Origin: Cercospora beticola
Lineage: Eukaryota; Ascomycota; Dothideomycetes; Mycosphaerellales; Mycosphaerellaceae
Assembly (NCBI RefSeq): GCF_033473495.1
Contig: NC_088935.1
Span: 5,332,001-5,396,000 of the forward strand
Length of the DNA: 64,000 bases
Reading direction: 5' to 3'
Shown in pieces: positions 22,925-33,896 of the stretch. Both the position numbers and the translations under genes were made by a program. Every line of letters begins with the position of its first letter. The first letter of the stretch is position 1. Under the pieces are notes generated by a model. That model was given only the letters and a program-made list of their open reading frames with translations. It made no database searches and was not told where the DNA came from.

Positions 22925-25042
22925 CTAGACAGCTAACTCATCCTCACTCCAATCCTCCTGCATAACTTCACTCCTCTTCCGCTCCAGCCTACCCGACTTC
23001 CTCCGCTTGACAGGTCTCGCGACAATAACCTGCGGACTACCCGTCCTCGAACGACTACTCAGAGGCGAGCGGTCCGGTTGATCGATCGGCACGAATGCTA
23101 CTCGTGGACGATCGACTTTGACGACAGATTTCGCCAGCACATCAGGAGTTTCCGGCTCAAGATTTTCCTTTCCCCTGCACAACAAAGCTTCGAGTCCAGG
23201 ACTTTGGACGACGCATTCCTCCTCCTGCTGAGTGAACGGAGTTCTCCAGACCCAGTCGCAGAGATTGCCATCCCATCCGAAGCGCGGCGATTTTGCTCGT
23301 GGTGTTTGCAGTGAGTCTGGCTGTCGTCTCTCTCGCGTCATGTACGTGTACATGCTATGATCGAGGTCGTTGTCCACGTTCTCATTCTCGATACGGAGGC
23401 CTGTGAGGAGTTCCATCGCTATCTGGCGAAGTACAGCAGTTGTAGCTGTGTGAGGGTGCTGTTCACTGTATTTTCTTATGTGAAGGAGGACTGCATCTAC
23501 AACATTGAGTCCTTCATTCACTTGTAGAGAGACAAGATCTGCGGCGACCAAGGCAGCAAATTCCTGTTCGCGCCTCACCAATTTGCGTTTGTGGGTGAAG
23601 TCTCGTGTCGGATGATCATAGAGCTTAAGCAGAGCATGATCGCCAGTTCCATGCTGGAGCCCGTGACTGATCGCAGTCAGAACGATAGATCCCAATATGA
23701 AAGAAGTGCCCAATCTTACTGTCCGAGCATCTCCCCGAAGTATGAGGCTCACGGCAAGTCGATACATGTCATCGCGCAGAAGCTGCCCATGTTCTTTCCC
23801 ATTCAATTCCAGACTCGATATTGCTATGACCAATAGTTTGGTGGCAACTTCATCCAGATTCTTCATCATGTGATCGCTCTTGGCATCATGCGAGTGTGAT
23901 ATGCTGAGGCTCCAAGCATGATTTTCGGTGCACACTTGAAGGAATTTGAGTGCGTCGTCTTGTGCTCCTTCAACAATCGAATGGAGGATTGTGTTCCACA
24001 GGCCAGGATGTGCAATCATCAGCGCCAGAGCTCTGCCAGGGACTTGCTCAATGTACCGGCCCCAGATGCGAAACCGCATGCTCTTTGTATGGCCCATACC
24101 ACACACGAGAGAGATCTTGATAGGCGTCACGACCTCACTTCGTTGGTAAAAATCATCCAGCAATGCTTCGACCTCCGCATGTGCTCCTTGCCGAGTGCAA
24201 TCATTCACGAGATGTTCCACACAATCATCGCTCAACACTCCATCGAAGATAGCCCATCGAATAGCATTCAGGCCTTGACTTCGCACGACTTCGCGGAGAC
24301 CTTGCCAGCTGGACCCCTTGATCTCGAGCAGTTCATCAAAGAATGACCACACTTCTTCCAGAGTAGCACTTCGCGTATCTTCTCCAGCTGCCTCATCCTG
24401 GGATTCTATGTATTCTGGCACCTTGCGGAGACAAGTCTGCAAGAGACTTCCTGCTCCCTGCCTGGGCACTGGCTCCGGTGCCCGTGTGATGCTCAGAAAT
24501 GATTGGAAAGCAGTACGTAGGGCAGCTTCGGCTTTCTCCACAGGATCATCTATTTTGACTGGCAGTCTGAAAGATTTCCGCTGTCGAGTCTGGTCCGGTA
24601 TGTCTGCTTGCAGGGGACTGGAAGGAATGCGGTTGCCGTCAAAGTTCTGGACACGCTTCAAAAATGGACTCGGAAGAGATATTCTATGGCCTCTCCCATT
24701 GCCGTTCGCTTCCGTGCCGCGCACTGGTCGCGAGACCTTAGCCTTTCTGCTGCCTGCATATGTCCGAGTCCGCGGCTTCTTCGCTCCAGTGGGTAACCAT
24801 GCTGGATCAGTGAAAGATTCTGGTTTCTGCTTCCTGGACTTCGTATGAGGCTTCCGTGCTGGCTCCGGTGCTCGAATATCCGGTCGCAACAATTGTCGAA
24901 TAGCTTCTATCCGGGAATTGATGGTCCTGAGCAGTCTGTTACATCTTGCTGTCGTCCAGGCGATTTCCTCCTCGAAGCTGTTTTCCTGGCTGGGCCGCTT
25001 TCGCTTTCGCTCCTCGAAACTATGCTCCTCGGGTCTAGACAT
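22925..25042 (-). CDS. hypothetical protein, 705 residues
   Basis: One long uninterrupted frame. I chose the ATG at 25042 (MSRPEEHSFEERKRKRPSQE). An upstream in-frame ATG at 25135 would add 31 residues of unlikely composition. The N-terminus is basic with a possible coiled coil (NRLLRTINSRIEAIRQLLRP). A Lys/Arg/Ser-rich linker follows, then a mostly helical middle (about residues 200-560) without a recognised domain. The tail is basic with an acidic end (KRRKSGRLERKRSE ... DWSEDELAV). The KRRK-type clusters suggest the nucleus. I do not recognise the family. Codon usage and the length of the frame support a real gene. Confidence 0.78.
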   Translation of the reverse strand: MSRPEEHSFEERKRKRPSQENSFEEEIAWTTARCNRLLRTINSRIEAIRQLLRPDIRAPEPARKPHTKSRKQKPESFTDPAWLPTGAKKPRTRTYAGSRKAKVSRPVRGTEANGNGRGHRISLPSPFLKRVQNFDGNRIPSSPLQADIPDQTRQRKSFRLPVKIDDPVEKAEAALRTAFQSFLSITRAPEPVPRQGAGSLLQTCLRKVPEYIESQDEAAGEDTRSATLEEVWSFFDELLEIKGSSWQGLREVVRSQGLNAIRWAIFDGVLSDDCVEHLVNDCTRQGAHAEVEALLDDFYQRSEVVTPIKISLVCGMGHTKSMRFRIWGRYIEQVPGRALALMIAHPGLWNTILHSIVEGAQDDALKFLQVCTENHAWSLSISHSHDAKSDHMMKNLDEVATKLLVIAISSLELNGKEHGQLLRDDMYRLAVSLILRGDARTVRLGTSFILGSIVLTAISHGLQHGTGDHALLKLYDHPTRDFTHKRKLVRREQEFAALVAADLVSLQVNEGLNVVDAVLLHIRKYSEQHPHTATTAVLRQIAMELLTGLRIENENVDNDLDHSMYTYMTRERRQPDSLQTPRAKSPRFGWDGNLCDWVWRTPFTQQEEECVVQSPGLEALLCRGKENLEPETPDVLAKSVVKVDRPRVAFVPIDQPDRSPLSSRSRTGSPQVIVARPVKRRKSGRLERKRSEVMQEDWSEDELAV

Positions 25043-25784
25043 GCTGAATAGTATGTTTTGTATGCCCAAGCTACTCCATGGCGATGCGAAATGCGATGTA
25101 CTGATATGTTCCAAAGTTGAGTTGTCGCCAAACAAACAGATGGTTGGCTGGGAAGTCGGCTAGCGCGCACTGCGGCGGAACACGAACAGCAAAAATGTAC
25201 AAAATTTGTTCTACAACTTGAGTATGCTACTAGACGATGGCTCGAATTTACAGGCACCTGAATCTCCTCCCGCGGCCTTTTATTGGAGAGACATGATAGG
25301 TCCCTACTGCTAGAGCAGCGTTGCGGCGCGAAATCGTGAACAGTGCACGACAAGGCACGACGCCCACACCGGAGGGGCAACATGCATGAACATGCTACAA
25401 TGCTACAGTAGTCTCTCAGACCACGCGACATACCAATCCCAACGAATCTGCTTGCCGCCGAGAAGAATGAATCTACCGCCCGCATGCTGGCAAGGCTCCA
25501 GGGAAATCTGAAATCGGCGCTACAGCTTCACTGCCATTGGCGGTGCTGTCTAGACTGCGGCATGTCGCAACGAGCATGTCTAGTCTTCGCTGACTGATGT
25601 CAGTCGGTATAAGGGCTCTCTCTTCTCCACGGACTCTCGGTGAGGCTCACATTTTTGATCTTGCTCACCGACGCCGCCGCCCTAATATCACCTTGGCCTT
25701 GAACCAATCGGTGCGGAGACTATTCCAGCTAAAGCGGTATTTACCACTGTTCCGATCCCACATCGAGCACAAGAATCAGCCGAA
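25043..25784. other. divergent intergenic region
   Basis: About 0.74 kb between the 705-residue minus-strand gene and the CheD-like plus-strand gene, presumably carrying both promoters. No gene supported. Confidence 0.4.
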
Positions 25785-26816
25785 ATGACTGTCACCCTGC
25801 GCCATGTCCGCGACAAGGGACCAGTCGCCGAAGAAGTGCAGATGAATGCAGTTGCATCTGTTGAGTGGTCCTCTGGCAAACAATACTTGTACACCCAAGG
25901 CCTGAACTCATGCACTGCTGTTGCGATTACTTCCGAGCGCGCTGGTATCCTAGCTCACATTGGCCCGTCGAGGAAGAACAGGAGCGGTGACCAGAACGTG
26001 ATAGATCACATGCAAGAGATCATAAAGATCTACAACACGGGACGCGCTAAAGGCTTGTTCCTCGAACCCGGCAGCGTTGTCCTGGCTGCTATTTACAACG
26101 GGTCAGTCGCGCTTCCGGACCAGGTCAATGTTGTCAAAAAGGTCTTGGACCGACTTCAACTGCCCTTCAAGTACAAAGAGTATCGCGTACGAGAGGCAAC
26201 CGAAGACCGTCCGACTGGCGAGACGTCGTTGATAATCCATTGCGCTCCTGGCCAGAAGCCACAGATGTATGTCAACGAAATTCTTTGGGAGACGGAATCA
26301 GGCAATGCTGCTGAGAGCAGTAGGACGGCATCGAAGAATGAACAGCAAAACGAGAGACCGGAGCAGACTTCGATCGCTGGGAAGGGAAAGAGACCACTTC
26401 AAGGCCAGTCAAGTGGGCAGCAGAGCACACAAGACTGGAACACGTACGCCTCAGAGAGAATTGAGAGCGCGAGAGCCGCAATGTCTCACATGATAGCGCA
26501 AGGAGGAAACCAAACTGATGTCCTTGCACAGGTGAGGGGGGCGCTTGCAAAGGAGTTGCAAATTACCGAAGACAAAGCAAGTAATTATCTGCCACAGGCT
26601 GCGACAGAGCAGCCAGCTACCGAGCGACAAAGCCGGCAGCAAAGCAGTAAACAGTGGAACGACTACGCCACGAGCATGATCCAGCATGCACGAGCTGCGC
26701 GTGACCGTCTCGTTGCGCAGGGAATTCCAGCAGGAACTGCTGTTGCGCAGCTCAAGAAACCACTTGCGCAACAGCTACGCCTGACAGAAGAGCAGGCATC
26801 TGTCTATCTCAATTAA
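25785..26816 (+). CDS. CheD-like domain protein with two C-terminal repeats
   Basis: One exon, 343 residues. Residues about 20-155 look like the CheD/CNF-type deamidase fold. GLNSCTAVAI places a cysteine (43) in a Ser-Cys turn after a strand. It is followed by AGILAHIGP with a histidine (58), the spacing and context of the Cys-His pair in bacterial CheD (GSC ... aH). Then come a helix (NVIDHMQEIIKIYNTGRAKG), strands with IYNGS, and a helix before LPFKYKEYRV. Residues 160-212 are polar linker. Two repeats follow (about 214-269 and 287-342), each with WN-YA, ARAA, AQG and L-TE--AS-YL. The fold is inferred by eye, and substrate and localisation are unknown. An ankyrin-repeat gene follows on the same strand. 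Confidence 0.8.
   Translation: MTVTLRHVRDKGPVAEEVQMNAVASVEWSSGKQYLYTQGLNSCTAVAITSERAGILAHIGPSRKNRSGDQNVIDHMQEIIKIYNTGRAKGLFLEPGSVVLAAIYNGSVALPDQVNVVKKVLDRLQLPFKYKEYRVREATEDRPTGETSLIIHCAPGQKPQMYVNEILWETESGNAAESSRTASKNEQQNERPEQTSIAGKGKRPLQGQSSGQQSTQDWNTYASERIESARAAMSHMIAQGGNQTDVLAQVRGALAKELQITEDKASNYLPQAATEQPATERQSRQQSSKQWNDYATSMIQHARAARDRLVAQGIPAGTAVAQLKKPLAQQLRLTEEQASVYLN
26426..26813 (+). repeat. two tandem coding repeats of about 56 residues
   Basis: Within the CheD-like gene the segments at 26426-26591 and 26643-26810 encode matching units with a period of 73 residues. Shared positions include W-N-YA, ARAA, AQG and TE--AS-YL. They are clearly diverged in DNA, so the duplication is old. 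Confidence 0.75.
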
Positions 26817-27085
26817 TCATGCATCCATCATGCGGTTTGAGAAGGATTAGGCCCTGCCTACGCGGTCGATTTCTCTATGCAGTCAATGAAATGCTCCTAA
26901 CGTTAGCGCAAGTTGTGAGGCGCTTCCACCTTGCAGGCGCCCTGGACCTGGAGCAGCGCTGCGGAGCCAGCGTCATTAAGCGAGTTTACCTTAAATTAGC
27001 CTTGCTTAGTCAGTCTTCATCTCGCGCTGATGGAACTGTTACTCTTTCCCGTCGCTGTCTGATCTTGTAACCTCGGAATCCTGTC

Positions 27086-28030
27086 ATGGACAGCCTGGAC
27101 TCACTCGATTTCGATGCTGTTGACGGAAACGCCTTTACGAATACCAATGATGTGAGCCCGCACCATCTGCAGCTCCTTGCCGACCTCAGCGAAGCAGCTG
27201 CGCAGGGCGATCGTGCCGCCGCCTTCGAAGCATTCACCACACTTCGCTATACTAATGCAAGCCCAAGGATTCTCGCAAGGCCTGGAAACGCTTTACAGAT
27301 CGCCATCGAGCGTAGGGACGAGAAAATGGCTGCATACCTGCTTTCCGAAGGTGTTCACGTTGTGGCGGAAGATGTGAGAGCGGCGACGCTGTCCCGGTCC
27401 AGGTCGGTCATTAGCCTGCTACTTGAGCACGGATGGCCTATTAATGCCAAATTGGGGTGGTACGATCCTCCGGCAATGGCGTAAGCAGGACTGCACCTAC
27501 TTTTGCATACCTAAGCTTACCTCTAGTGTAGCTATGCCACAGAGGACTTAGAATTAACCAGATGGTTCTTATCCAGAAATGCGGACCCAAATGCTCGCTG
27601 TGGGATTGACAAGACACCTCTCTCGATTGCTGTCCACACGGGTTCAATACCTGTCATCGAGTCGCTCTTTGCGCAGGGAGGTGACGTACATCGTGGGCAG
27701 CTCGTGCACTGGGCCGCGTCGCGCCAGAAGGATGATCGAACGGCTGTCTTGAAATTTCTCCTACAGAAAGGAGCCACGATCAATGCTATTATGTACCAAA
27801 ATGATGAAGATTCTTTCATCCAGCGAGAACCCTTTGGGCTGGGAACCCCATTGCACGCCGCCGCGGCTGCCGGACACGTGGACGTTATACTACTGTTACT
27901 TGAACGTGGCGCGGATATCCATGCGACTGATACTTGTGGACGTTTGGCATTTGAAATTGCCCAAGAGAATCAATACTACGTAGCGGCAGACCTGCTGCGG
28001 CCATCTCGTGCTACATTAGCGCTATTCTAG
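27086..28030 (+). CDS. ankyrin-repeat protein
   Basis: Two exons, 27086-27480 and 27532-28030, with a 51-base intron (GTAAGC ... AGTGTAG), give 297 residues. A nearer acceptor at 27526 would lead to an immediate stop, so 27531 is preferred. The N-terminus is acidic (MDSLDSLDFDAVDGNAF). Ankyrin-type units follow: NALQIAIERRDEKMAAYLL, SVISLLLEHGWPINA, LTRWFLSRNADPNAR, PLSIAVHTGSIPVIESL and, most canonical, GTPLHAAAAAGHVDVILLLL with ERGADIHATD. It is probably a protein-interaction adaptor. There is no enzymatic domain and no signal peptide. It is unrelated in sequence to the ankyrin array of the HET-NACHT gene beyond the common motif. Confidence 0.85.
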
Positions 28031-28290
28031 CTAAGCAGCGTCTCAGTCTAGAGAAATGTAGGAACGCCTACACAAGAAGGTAGTCATCTTAGTTCAGTGC
28101 ACAACACAAAAACAGGTTACGAAAATCTATCCGGCTATCAACAAATCCAAGAGTGATACTGTACCAGAGAGCTTTGGCTGACATAGAACGAATCGGGCTT
28201 AGCTTGCATCTAGGATCGATAAGCCGCTTGCAAACAGGTAGCGTGACCAGCAAGTCGAATTCCTTGTACTGAACACAACGCATCGACAAC

Positions 28291-29897
28291 ATGCCATCCG
28301 CAGATTCCCCAGCTTTGATTGTAGCTCGTTACCTCAAGAGCAACAACTACACTCAAGTAAGTGCCTGGTCTCTCGGAAATGGCTCAGCTGACCAGATGCT
28401 AAGTGATTCCAGACATACGAGGCTTTCATCACAGAGGCTGGCCTTCCTTATGATGCAGGGAACGTGACTAGAGGCGACTTGGACCTGGAGACGTTACTTG
28501 AAGAAAAGAAGAATTTCGATATTGCTGTCAAGTTTGAGAAGTTAGGCGTCGAAGATGACAACACAGGCTGGAGAAAGCCTTGTAAGTGGCAGACGAAGTT
28601 TTGTGAAAGATACGCTCTGACTCTGTCCTTTGCTACGCAGTCCCCGCAAATGCGAAGGAGATCGATGTCCTGCCATCGACGTCAAACATTTTGAGCGCCA
28701 ATGTTGAGGATTTCGTTGATGACGATGGGTCAGTTGACGCGATTTGATGCAACAACACTCCCACTGATGACCCGCAGAAACACTCAACAGGTCCTGCTCG
28801 CGACCACCGCGGACAAGAGGATAAGCCTGCTCAACGCCAGCAACAATACTTTGCAGACCTCACTTTCCAGCATTCACGATGCACCTGCATTATCGACCCG
28901 CAAATTGTTCCGCAATTCCTTCCTCTCGGCATCCATGTCAGGTCAACTCCACCTTAGCACATTATCAGGCAAGACCATGTCACAGCGCCGCGACCACAAC
29001 AAGTACATCGTCAAAATCGCCACCTTCACCAACAATCTGCGCAACGAGACGATCATCGCAACAGCGGGCTGGGACAACAAAGTCATACTCTACAACATCA
29101 CATCCAGCGACGACACCCTATCTCCATCCCTCCCCGAACCATTCGCCACAATCCCCCTCCAAACCAAACCCGAAGCAATTATCTTCGCCCGCCACCCTAC
29201 AAACAATGAACCAGTCCTCATCCTCAGCCGAACAGACTCCAACAACATTTTCTACTACACAGTCGAAACACCCATACCCCGCCTCCTAGGCCAACAAAAC
29301 CTCGCACCCCACTCCAACGCCTGGGTAGCATTCACCCCCTCGGCATTAGAAATCTGCCCAACCGACGAAACTCTCCTCGCAGTAGGCACAAGTTCGATCC
29401 CACATATGAAACTCCTCATTGTTCGACTCCTCTTCCCATCTTGGGACCCCGAACCGGAGAGACCCGCACCCACTGCCCTGCGCACTTCTCTCTTAGACGA
29501 AAACCTCACCCTCAACCCCGAAGATGGAACCCTTCAAGGCCAACAACAAGAAACCCAAGCTTCTCAAGCCCGTCGTCAACTCGTCATTGCAGAACGAGAA
29601 TTCGCTGCAATTCAAATCCATTCTACGACAATGGCTCCTCAAACTGCTTACTCGACTCCTGCGGTGGCTTGGAGACCTGATGGAAGTGGTGTTTGGGTTA
29701 ATGGAGATGATGGAGCAGTTCGAGGGATTGAAGCGACGACGGGCAAAGTGGTTAGTACATTGCGAGAAGGCGGACATGAGCCGGGGAGTAAGGTGAGGTG
29801 TTTGTGGGCGGGGATGGTGAGAGGGGAGGAAGGGAAGGAGAGGGAAATTGTGGTTTCGGGAGGGTTCGACAGGAAGTTGATCGTGTGGTCAGTATGA
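28291..29897 (+). CDS. LisH and WD40 repeat protein
   Basis: Four exons: 28291-28356, 28413-28581, 28641-28728 and 28778-29897, giving 480 residues. The introns (56, 59 and 49 bases) are GT-AG and keep the frame. The N-terminus matches a LisH dimerisation motif (ALIVARYLKSNNYTQTYEAF). The rest reads as a WD40-type propeller: VLLATTADKRISLLN, IIATAGWDNKVILYN, AVAWRPDGSGVWVNGDDGAV and IVVSGGFDRKLIVWSV. The third exon is acidic. Fungal homologues with this order exist but I know no specific function. Such proteins usually serve as scaffolds. The gene converges with the phosphoribosyltransferase gene. Confidence 0.87.
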
Positions 29898-30333
29898 TTG
29901 AAAATTTCTGCGTGAAGGTCTCAGACAGACGCGAGAGAATGAGCAAGCGGGTTAGAAACCGATCGCAGGAACGTTTTCCCAACAGGACTCGCTATTGAGA
30001 AGTGACTGAAGTGCCTGTACTCAACAGAATTGCATTGGTATCGTCGCGCAAGAGCATACAGTGTACTAGCTCTTCTCTATACTCATTTCTTCGTCTTTAT
30101 GTAAACACACTCCCTTGTCCCGCAAGCGAGTGACGAAGCCATCGGCCCGCGCTCAAATCGAATCGCTCGCTCCTCGCTTTCACCGTTTATATCGCTCCCG
30201 ACGTGTCATGGTGCTTTCGCATCACTGCATGCCATTCCTCTGTCCGTATAGATTACGCCTTCTCCTGTCCTGCCAAGAAGTGCCCAGAGTGAGATGTCCG
30301 TCTTCGCCGGCCCTAAGAGTCGGCATCCGTTCT
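29898..30333. other. intergenic between convergent genes
   Basis: 3' flanks only, AT-moderate. No hairpin or RNA gene recognised. Confidence 0.4.
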
Positions 30334-31689
30334 TCACTTGTCCCATCGATGAGCCTCATCACCTCCTGACCAAGACTTATCCTCGTAGCCCACTTGCTCC
30401 TTGACTGACTTGACAAGCTTATCGTCGCCCATGTTCTTGCCAATATCATCAGAAAGCTTGATAGCATCGTTCCCGTTCGCCTTGCTGACTTTGATGACGA
30501 TGTTCAAAGGTACACTCTTCTTGTTCGCCTTGGTATCCCAGAAGTCATTCGTGAAGAACGTACCTACGCCAAACGACGCAGTGAGTCCCACCTTTTCAGT
30601 TGCATGCTTGTACTGAATCGCCTTCTCCACATTTAAGCTGTCGGAGAAGACGATCGTCTTCTTCTCCTTGATGCCTTGCGTGTCATAGAACTTGCGCATC
30701 AATTGAATGAATTCAAGCGGGTCGCCTGAGTCCTGTCGCACTCCGGTGAAGATCTCGGCGTAAGACGGATTGCCCTTCTCGGCATCTGAGGTGTGGCCAC
30801 TCGAGGGAGCGGGCTTGGAAAATGCTCGGAGGAAGGTTGGAGTGCCGAAGGTGTCTGTCAGAGCAATGGCCAGCACACCACGCCCAAATGTGCCTGTCCA
30901 GTATTGCAGTGCCTGCTCGTTCGCATTTGCGTAGTCTTGCGTCACAGCAGCAATGCCCATGAACCATTCGTGAGCCACCGTTCCGACAGGATTCAGCCCG
31001 TACCGCATAGCCAGGTGGACGTTGGATGTGCCTGTCAATATGCCCTTCCAGTCCTTGCCCTCTGCTTCTTTCCTAGCTGCCAGTAGACCTTGAATTACAA
31101 GATCGTGCGTTTTGTAATCTCTTCGACGTCTGCTGCCGAACTCGCTGAAGACACATCCTGCCTCGAGTAATTGTACCCCCTTTTCCTTCGCCTTGTCCAG
31201 CTGTCCATCATGCGTCCAATCCCGCTCGACGAACTTGAAATATGCTTCCGATGTCAAAGCTAGCAGCGGAATCTCGTACAAGATCGTCTCTTTCCAGCCT
31301 CCAACCACCGCAAGACTGACGTCGCCGGGTTGTGAGTCATCGTCGCTCCCTTCACTGGTCGGTGTGAAAGTAGTCTTGACCTGGTCTTTCGGGGCAAGGG
31401 AGAAAGTTCGAAGGAAGTCCAAGTACTCGGGTGTAAGATATGGACATGTCTTGCGCAACCAGGCGATCTCGTCATCCGTCACTTTGATGTTCTCCAGTTT
31501 ATCGATTTGTGCTCGAAGCCACTTATATGCTGCTCGTGTCAGGCGCATGTGGGGTGTGCGATTCGTGAACTTGTATTCCACTTGCACGTCGGGGAAGTAC
31601 TTGAGGATGGCGCATTGCATCGTCAGCTTGTACAGGTCAGTGTCGAGCAGCGAGCTGACGCCCTCGGGATTCTCGTTGGTGGTCGCCAT
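30334..31689 (-). CDS. NPT1: nicotinate phosphoribosyltransferase
   Basis: First enzyme of the NAD salvage (Preiss-Handler) route. It joins nicotinate to PRPP, with ATP hydrolysis, to give nicotinate mononucleotide. One exon, 451 residues, about the length of the yeast enzyme. Family signatures: SLLDTDLYKLTMQCAI at the N-terminus, KFTNRTPHMRL, FGSRRRRD, GTSNVHLAMRYGLNPVGT, AHEWFMGIAA with the conserved histidine, ALTDTFGT and GVRQDSGDP in the phosphate-binding region, and FGVGTFFTND. The start MATTNENPEG precedes the first conserved block directly. The gene shares a 0.6 kb divergent upstream region with the Mpv17-family gene. Confidence 0.96.
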   Translation of the reverse strand: MATTNENPEGVSSLLDTDLYKLTMQCAILKYFPDVQVEYKFTNRTPHMRLTRAAYKWLRAQIDKLENIKVTDDEIAWLRKTCPYLTPEYLDFLRTFSLAPKDQVKTTFTPTSEGSDDDSQPGDVSLAVVGGWKETILYEIPLLALTSEAYFKFVERDWTHDGQLDKAKEKGVQLLEAGCVFSEFGSRRRRDYKTHDLVIQGLLAARKEAEGKDWKGILTGTSNVHLAMRYGLNPVGTVAHEWFMGIAAVTQDYANANEQALQYWTGTFGRGVLAIALTDTFGTPTFLRAFSKPAPSSGHTSDAEKGNPSYAEIFTGVRQDSGDPLEFIQLMRKFYDTQGIKEKKTIVFSDSLNVEKAIQYKHATEKVGLTASFGVGTFFTNDFWDTKANKKSVPLNIVIKVSKANGNDAIKLSDDIGKNMGDDKLVKSVKEQVGYEDKSWSGGDEAHRWDK

Positions 31690-32308
31690 CGTCCAAATCC
31701 TCTCCCTCGCGTATCTCGAGATTGACTGCGGTCTAGCGTGTGTTGCGACGATAAGGAAATCAAGTCAGTATTGTTTGTAAGAAAGAGTCAACGAACGGCT
31801 TGCTATGGTGGGGCTGATGGCGGAAGGGAGGGAGGGAGTAGAGGAGTTTCCCGGGATGTTATCACTTGAGCCTTTTCACCTACGCATTCATCGTCATATA
31901 TGGCAAGTGAATATCTCGGACTTGTGAGAGCTCTTCTGCGCAATGTCCAGAGCAGCAAAAAGATAAATATTGATGATCCGAGTGTGATGTATCACAGCTG
32001 CAGACGGAAGATGGGCGCGTTCCAGTCGCGTGGAAAACGGGGTCCAAACTCAATCTACGCTATGACGTCGCAATCCCTGCCAGGAGGAAAGAGCTCTCGA
32101 GACACGAGATTCACAATCTTTCCAAAATGCGGAGTCCGAGTATCAAGCGGCAACTGACCCTTTTCTACTCAATCACTCCTTCCTGAACACCATCATCAGC
32201 TGCGTAGCCGTTCGTACTGTACGCGCTGATCAACAGACCGAACACCTCCGCGCTCTCTCCACCTCGAGAGCTCCAGAAACACCAGCTTATCAGTAGCACA
32301 CCTTCACA
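31690..32308. other. divergent intergenic region
   Basis: Promoter region of the phosphoribosyltransferase (minus) and Mpv17-like (plus) genes. An 85-codon frame at 31900-32157 has no domain and is not called. Confidence 0.4.
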
Positions 32309-33007
32309 ATGGCCGCCGCGTTAAGATGGTATCCTCTATGACCACGCCTCCCATAGCTTCAATTGACCATGCGACCAACAGGTACAAGGCGAAGCTCGCC
32401 GCCCGCCCCATCCTAACCCAATCCATCACAACCTCCATCCTTTTCGCAACAGGCGACACAATGGCGCAACAACTCGTCGAAAAGCGCGGCCTCTCGAACC
32501 ACGACCTCGCCCGTTCCTCCCGCATGGCCCTCTACGGTGGCTTCGTCTTCGGCCCCGCCGCAACGAAATGGTTCAGCTTCCTCCAACGCAAAGTCGTCAT
32601 TCCCGGCAAACCAAACCTCGAAATCGCCGCACGAGTCGCGACCGATCAGACCGTTTTCGCTAGTACGAATTTGTTTGTGTTCTTGAGCAGTATGGCGATT
32701 ATGGAGGGCACGAGTCCCAAGGATAAGCTGGATTCGACGTATGTCAATGCGCTGAAGAGCAATTGGATGGTGTGGCCATTGGTGCAGTTTACAAACTTCA
32801 AGTTTGTGCCGCTGGAGCATCGAGTGTTGCTAGTAAACATTGTTTCCTTGGGTAAGTCATGGCAGATTGAATCTTCGTCGGACTTGGATAAGATAAAGAC
32901 CCGTACTGACGAATTCGTTCCCAGGCTGGAACTGCTACCTTTCGTACCTCAACAGCCAACCTAGTGGGGCGCATGATGTGGATGGTGGCGAGTTGCCGCC
33001 TTTGTAA
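32309..33007 (+). CDS. Mpv17/PMP22 family membrane protein
   Basis: Inner mitochondrial or peroxisomal membrane protein of about 190 residues. Three exons: 32309-32328, 32382-32851 and 32925-33007. The first exon encodes only MAAALRW and joins YKAKLAARPILTQSITT, the standard start of the family. Signatures: ATGDTMAQQLVEKRG, GGFVFGPAATKWF, WPLVQFTNFKFVPLEHR, then LVNIVSLGWNCYLSYLNS assembled across the second intron. Four helices are expected. The closest yeast relative in type is SYM1, an inner-membrane protein needed for growth on ethanol at high temperature. I do not assign that name firmly because ascomycetes carry several members. Confidence 0.92.
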
Positions 33008-33288
33008 ACAAGCACAAGGAAGTGCACACGCGGACCTGGGATGTACTATTACCGTTGGGAAGAGACGAAGTTTTGGACGGCACTCGATTTCACGACCAAG
33101 CATTGTACAGTAAACCCCTGTGGCAATCCTGTGAAGGAGAGAGGGATAGATTCTTTGATGTCAGTACAGAATACGGCATTAGCGCGGCGCAGAGAGGGGC
33201 AGATAGACTGGACAAGCATCGCATCGCAGACAGTAGCTGGCGCCGATTGCGTGAACCGCAAGATCAATATTTCATTCAGCAACTCGCT

Positions 33289-33896
33289 CTAGCTGGCTGC
33301 AGCGTTCACCTTCTCTTCCTCCTCCGGCGTCCTCGTCCTCAGCTGCAAAGCGTGCACGCCCCCCTCCATTGCCATCTCTTCTTCGAATAGGCCGTACACC
33401 ATGCGATGTCGTGCGGGTTGCATTTTGCCTTGAAAAGCTGACGAGGTAATGAACACGCTGTGACCGCAATGTCAGCCAGTGGCAAAGACGACTTCGTTAC
33501 TTCTCCGAACCATGGAAAGGCAGTGAGACGCTTTGGGGAAGAGGACTGGTTTCATTAAAGGGACCTACCGGAAATGCGTTTCCTTCGATGTGCTCCCCTT
33601 CATAGCTACGTGGTGTGCGTGCTTGTGAGAGTCATTGTGGATTTCTAGACTTGTTGGTTGAAGGCTTTCAGTGATCTGGAGAAGTGTTCTATTAGTCTTT
33701 GCTTCCATTTCTGCTTGTCTTTGAGAGAAGTGCATGTAGTGCAGAATCATAGTGAGCTCCACTTTATCGACAGAGTACTGACTTTTTGTCGAATGGTATC
33801 CTCCATTGGTGTTTGTGAGGTGCTTGTGGTGGCCATCGTTCGGATCGGAATGCGAAAGCTTGGATTTGAGAACATTCGGATCGCGCGGTGCAACAT
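33289..33896 (-). CDS. BolA-family protein, probably mitochondrial
   Basis: BolA proteins work with monothiol glutaredoxins in iron-sulfur cluster delivery. Three exons on the minus strand: 33896-33783, 33675-33569 and 33457-33289, giving 129 residues. Introns are GTCAGT...CTCCAG and GTAGGT...TCACAG. The domain reads EDTIRQKITESLQPTSLEI, then NDSHKHAHHVAMKG, SKETHFRVFITSSAFQGK, MQPARHRMVYGLFEEEMA and VHALQLRTRTPEE. The helix-turn-helix-like part and the conserved histidines are intact. The chosen start gives a basic leader (MLHRAIRMFSNPSFRIPIRT) fit for mitochondrial import. Further in-frame ATGs lie upstream at 34055 and downstream at 33836. It resembles the Bol1/uvi31 type. It converges with the Mpv17-like gene. 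Confidence 0.9.
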
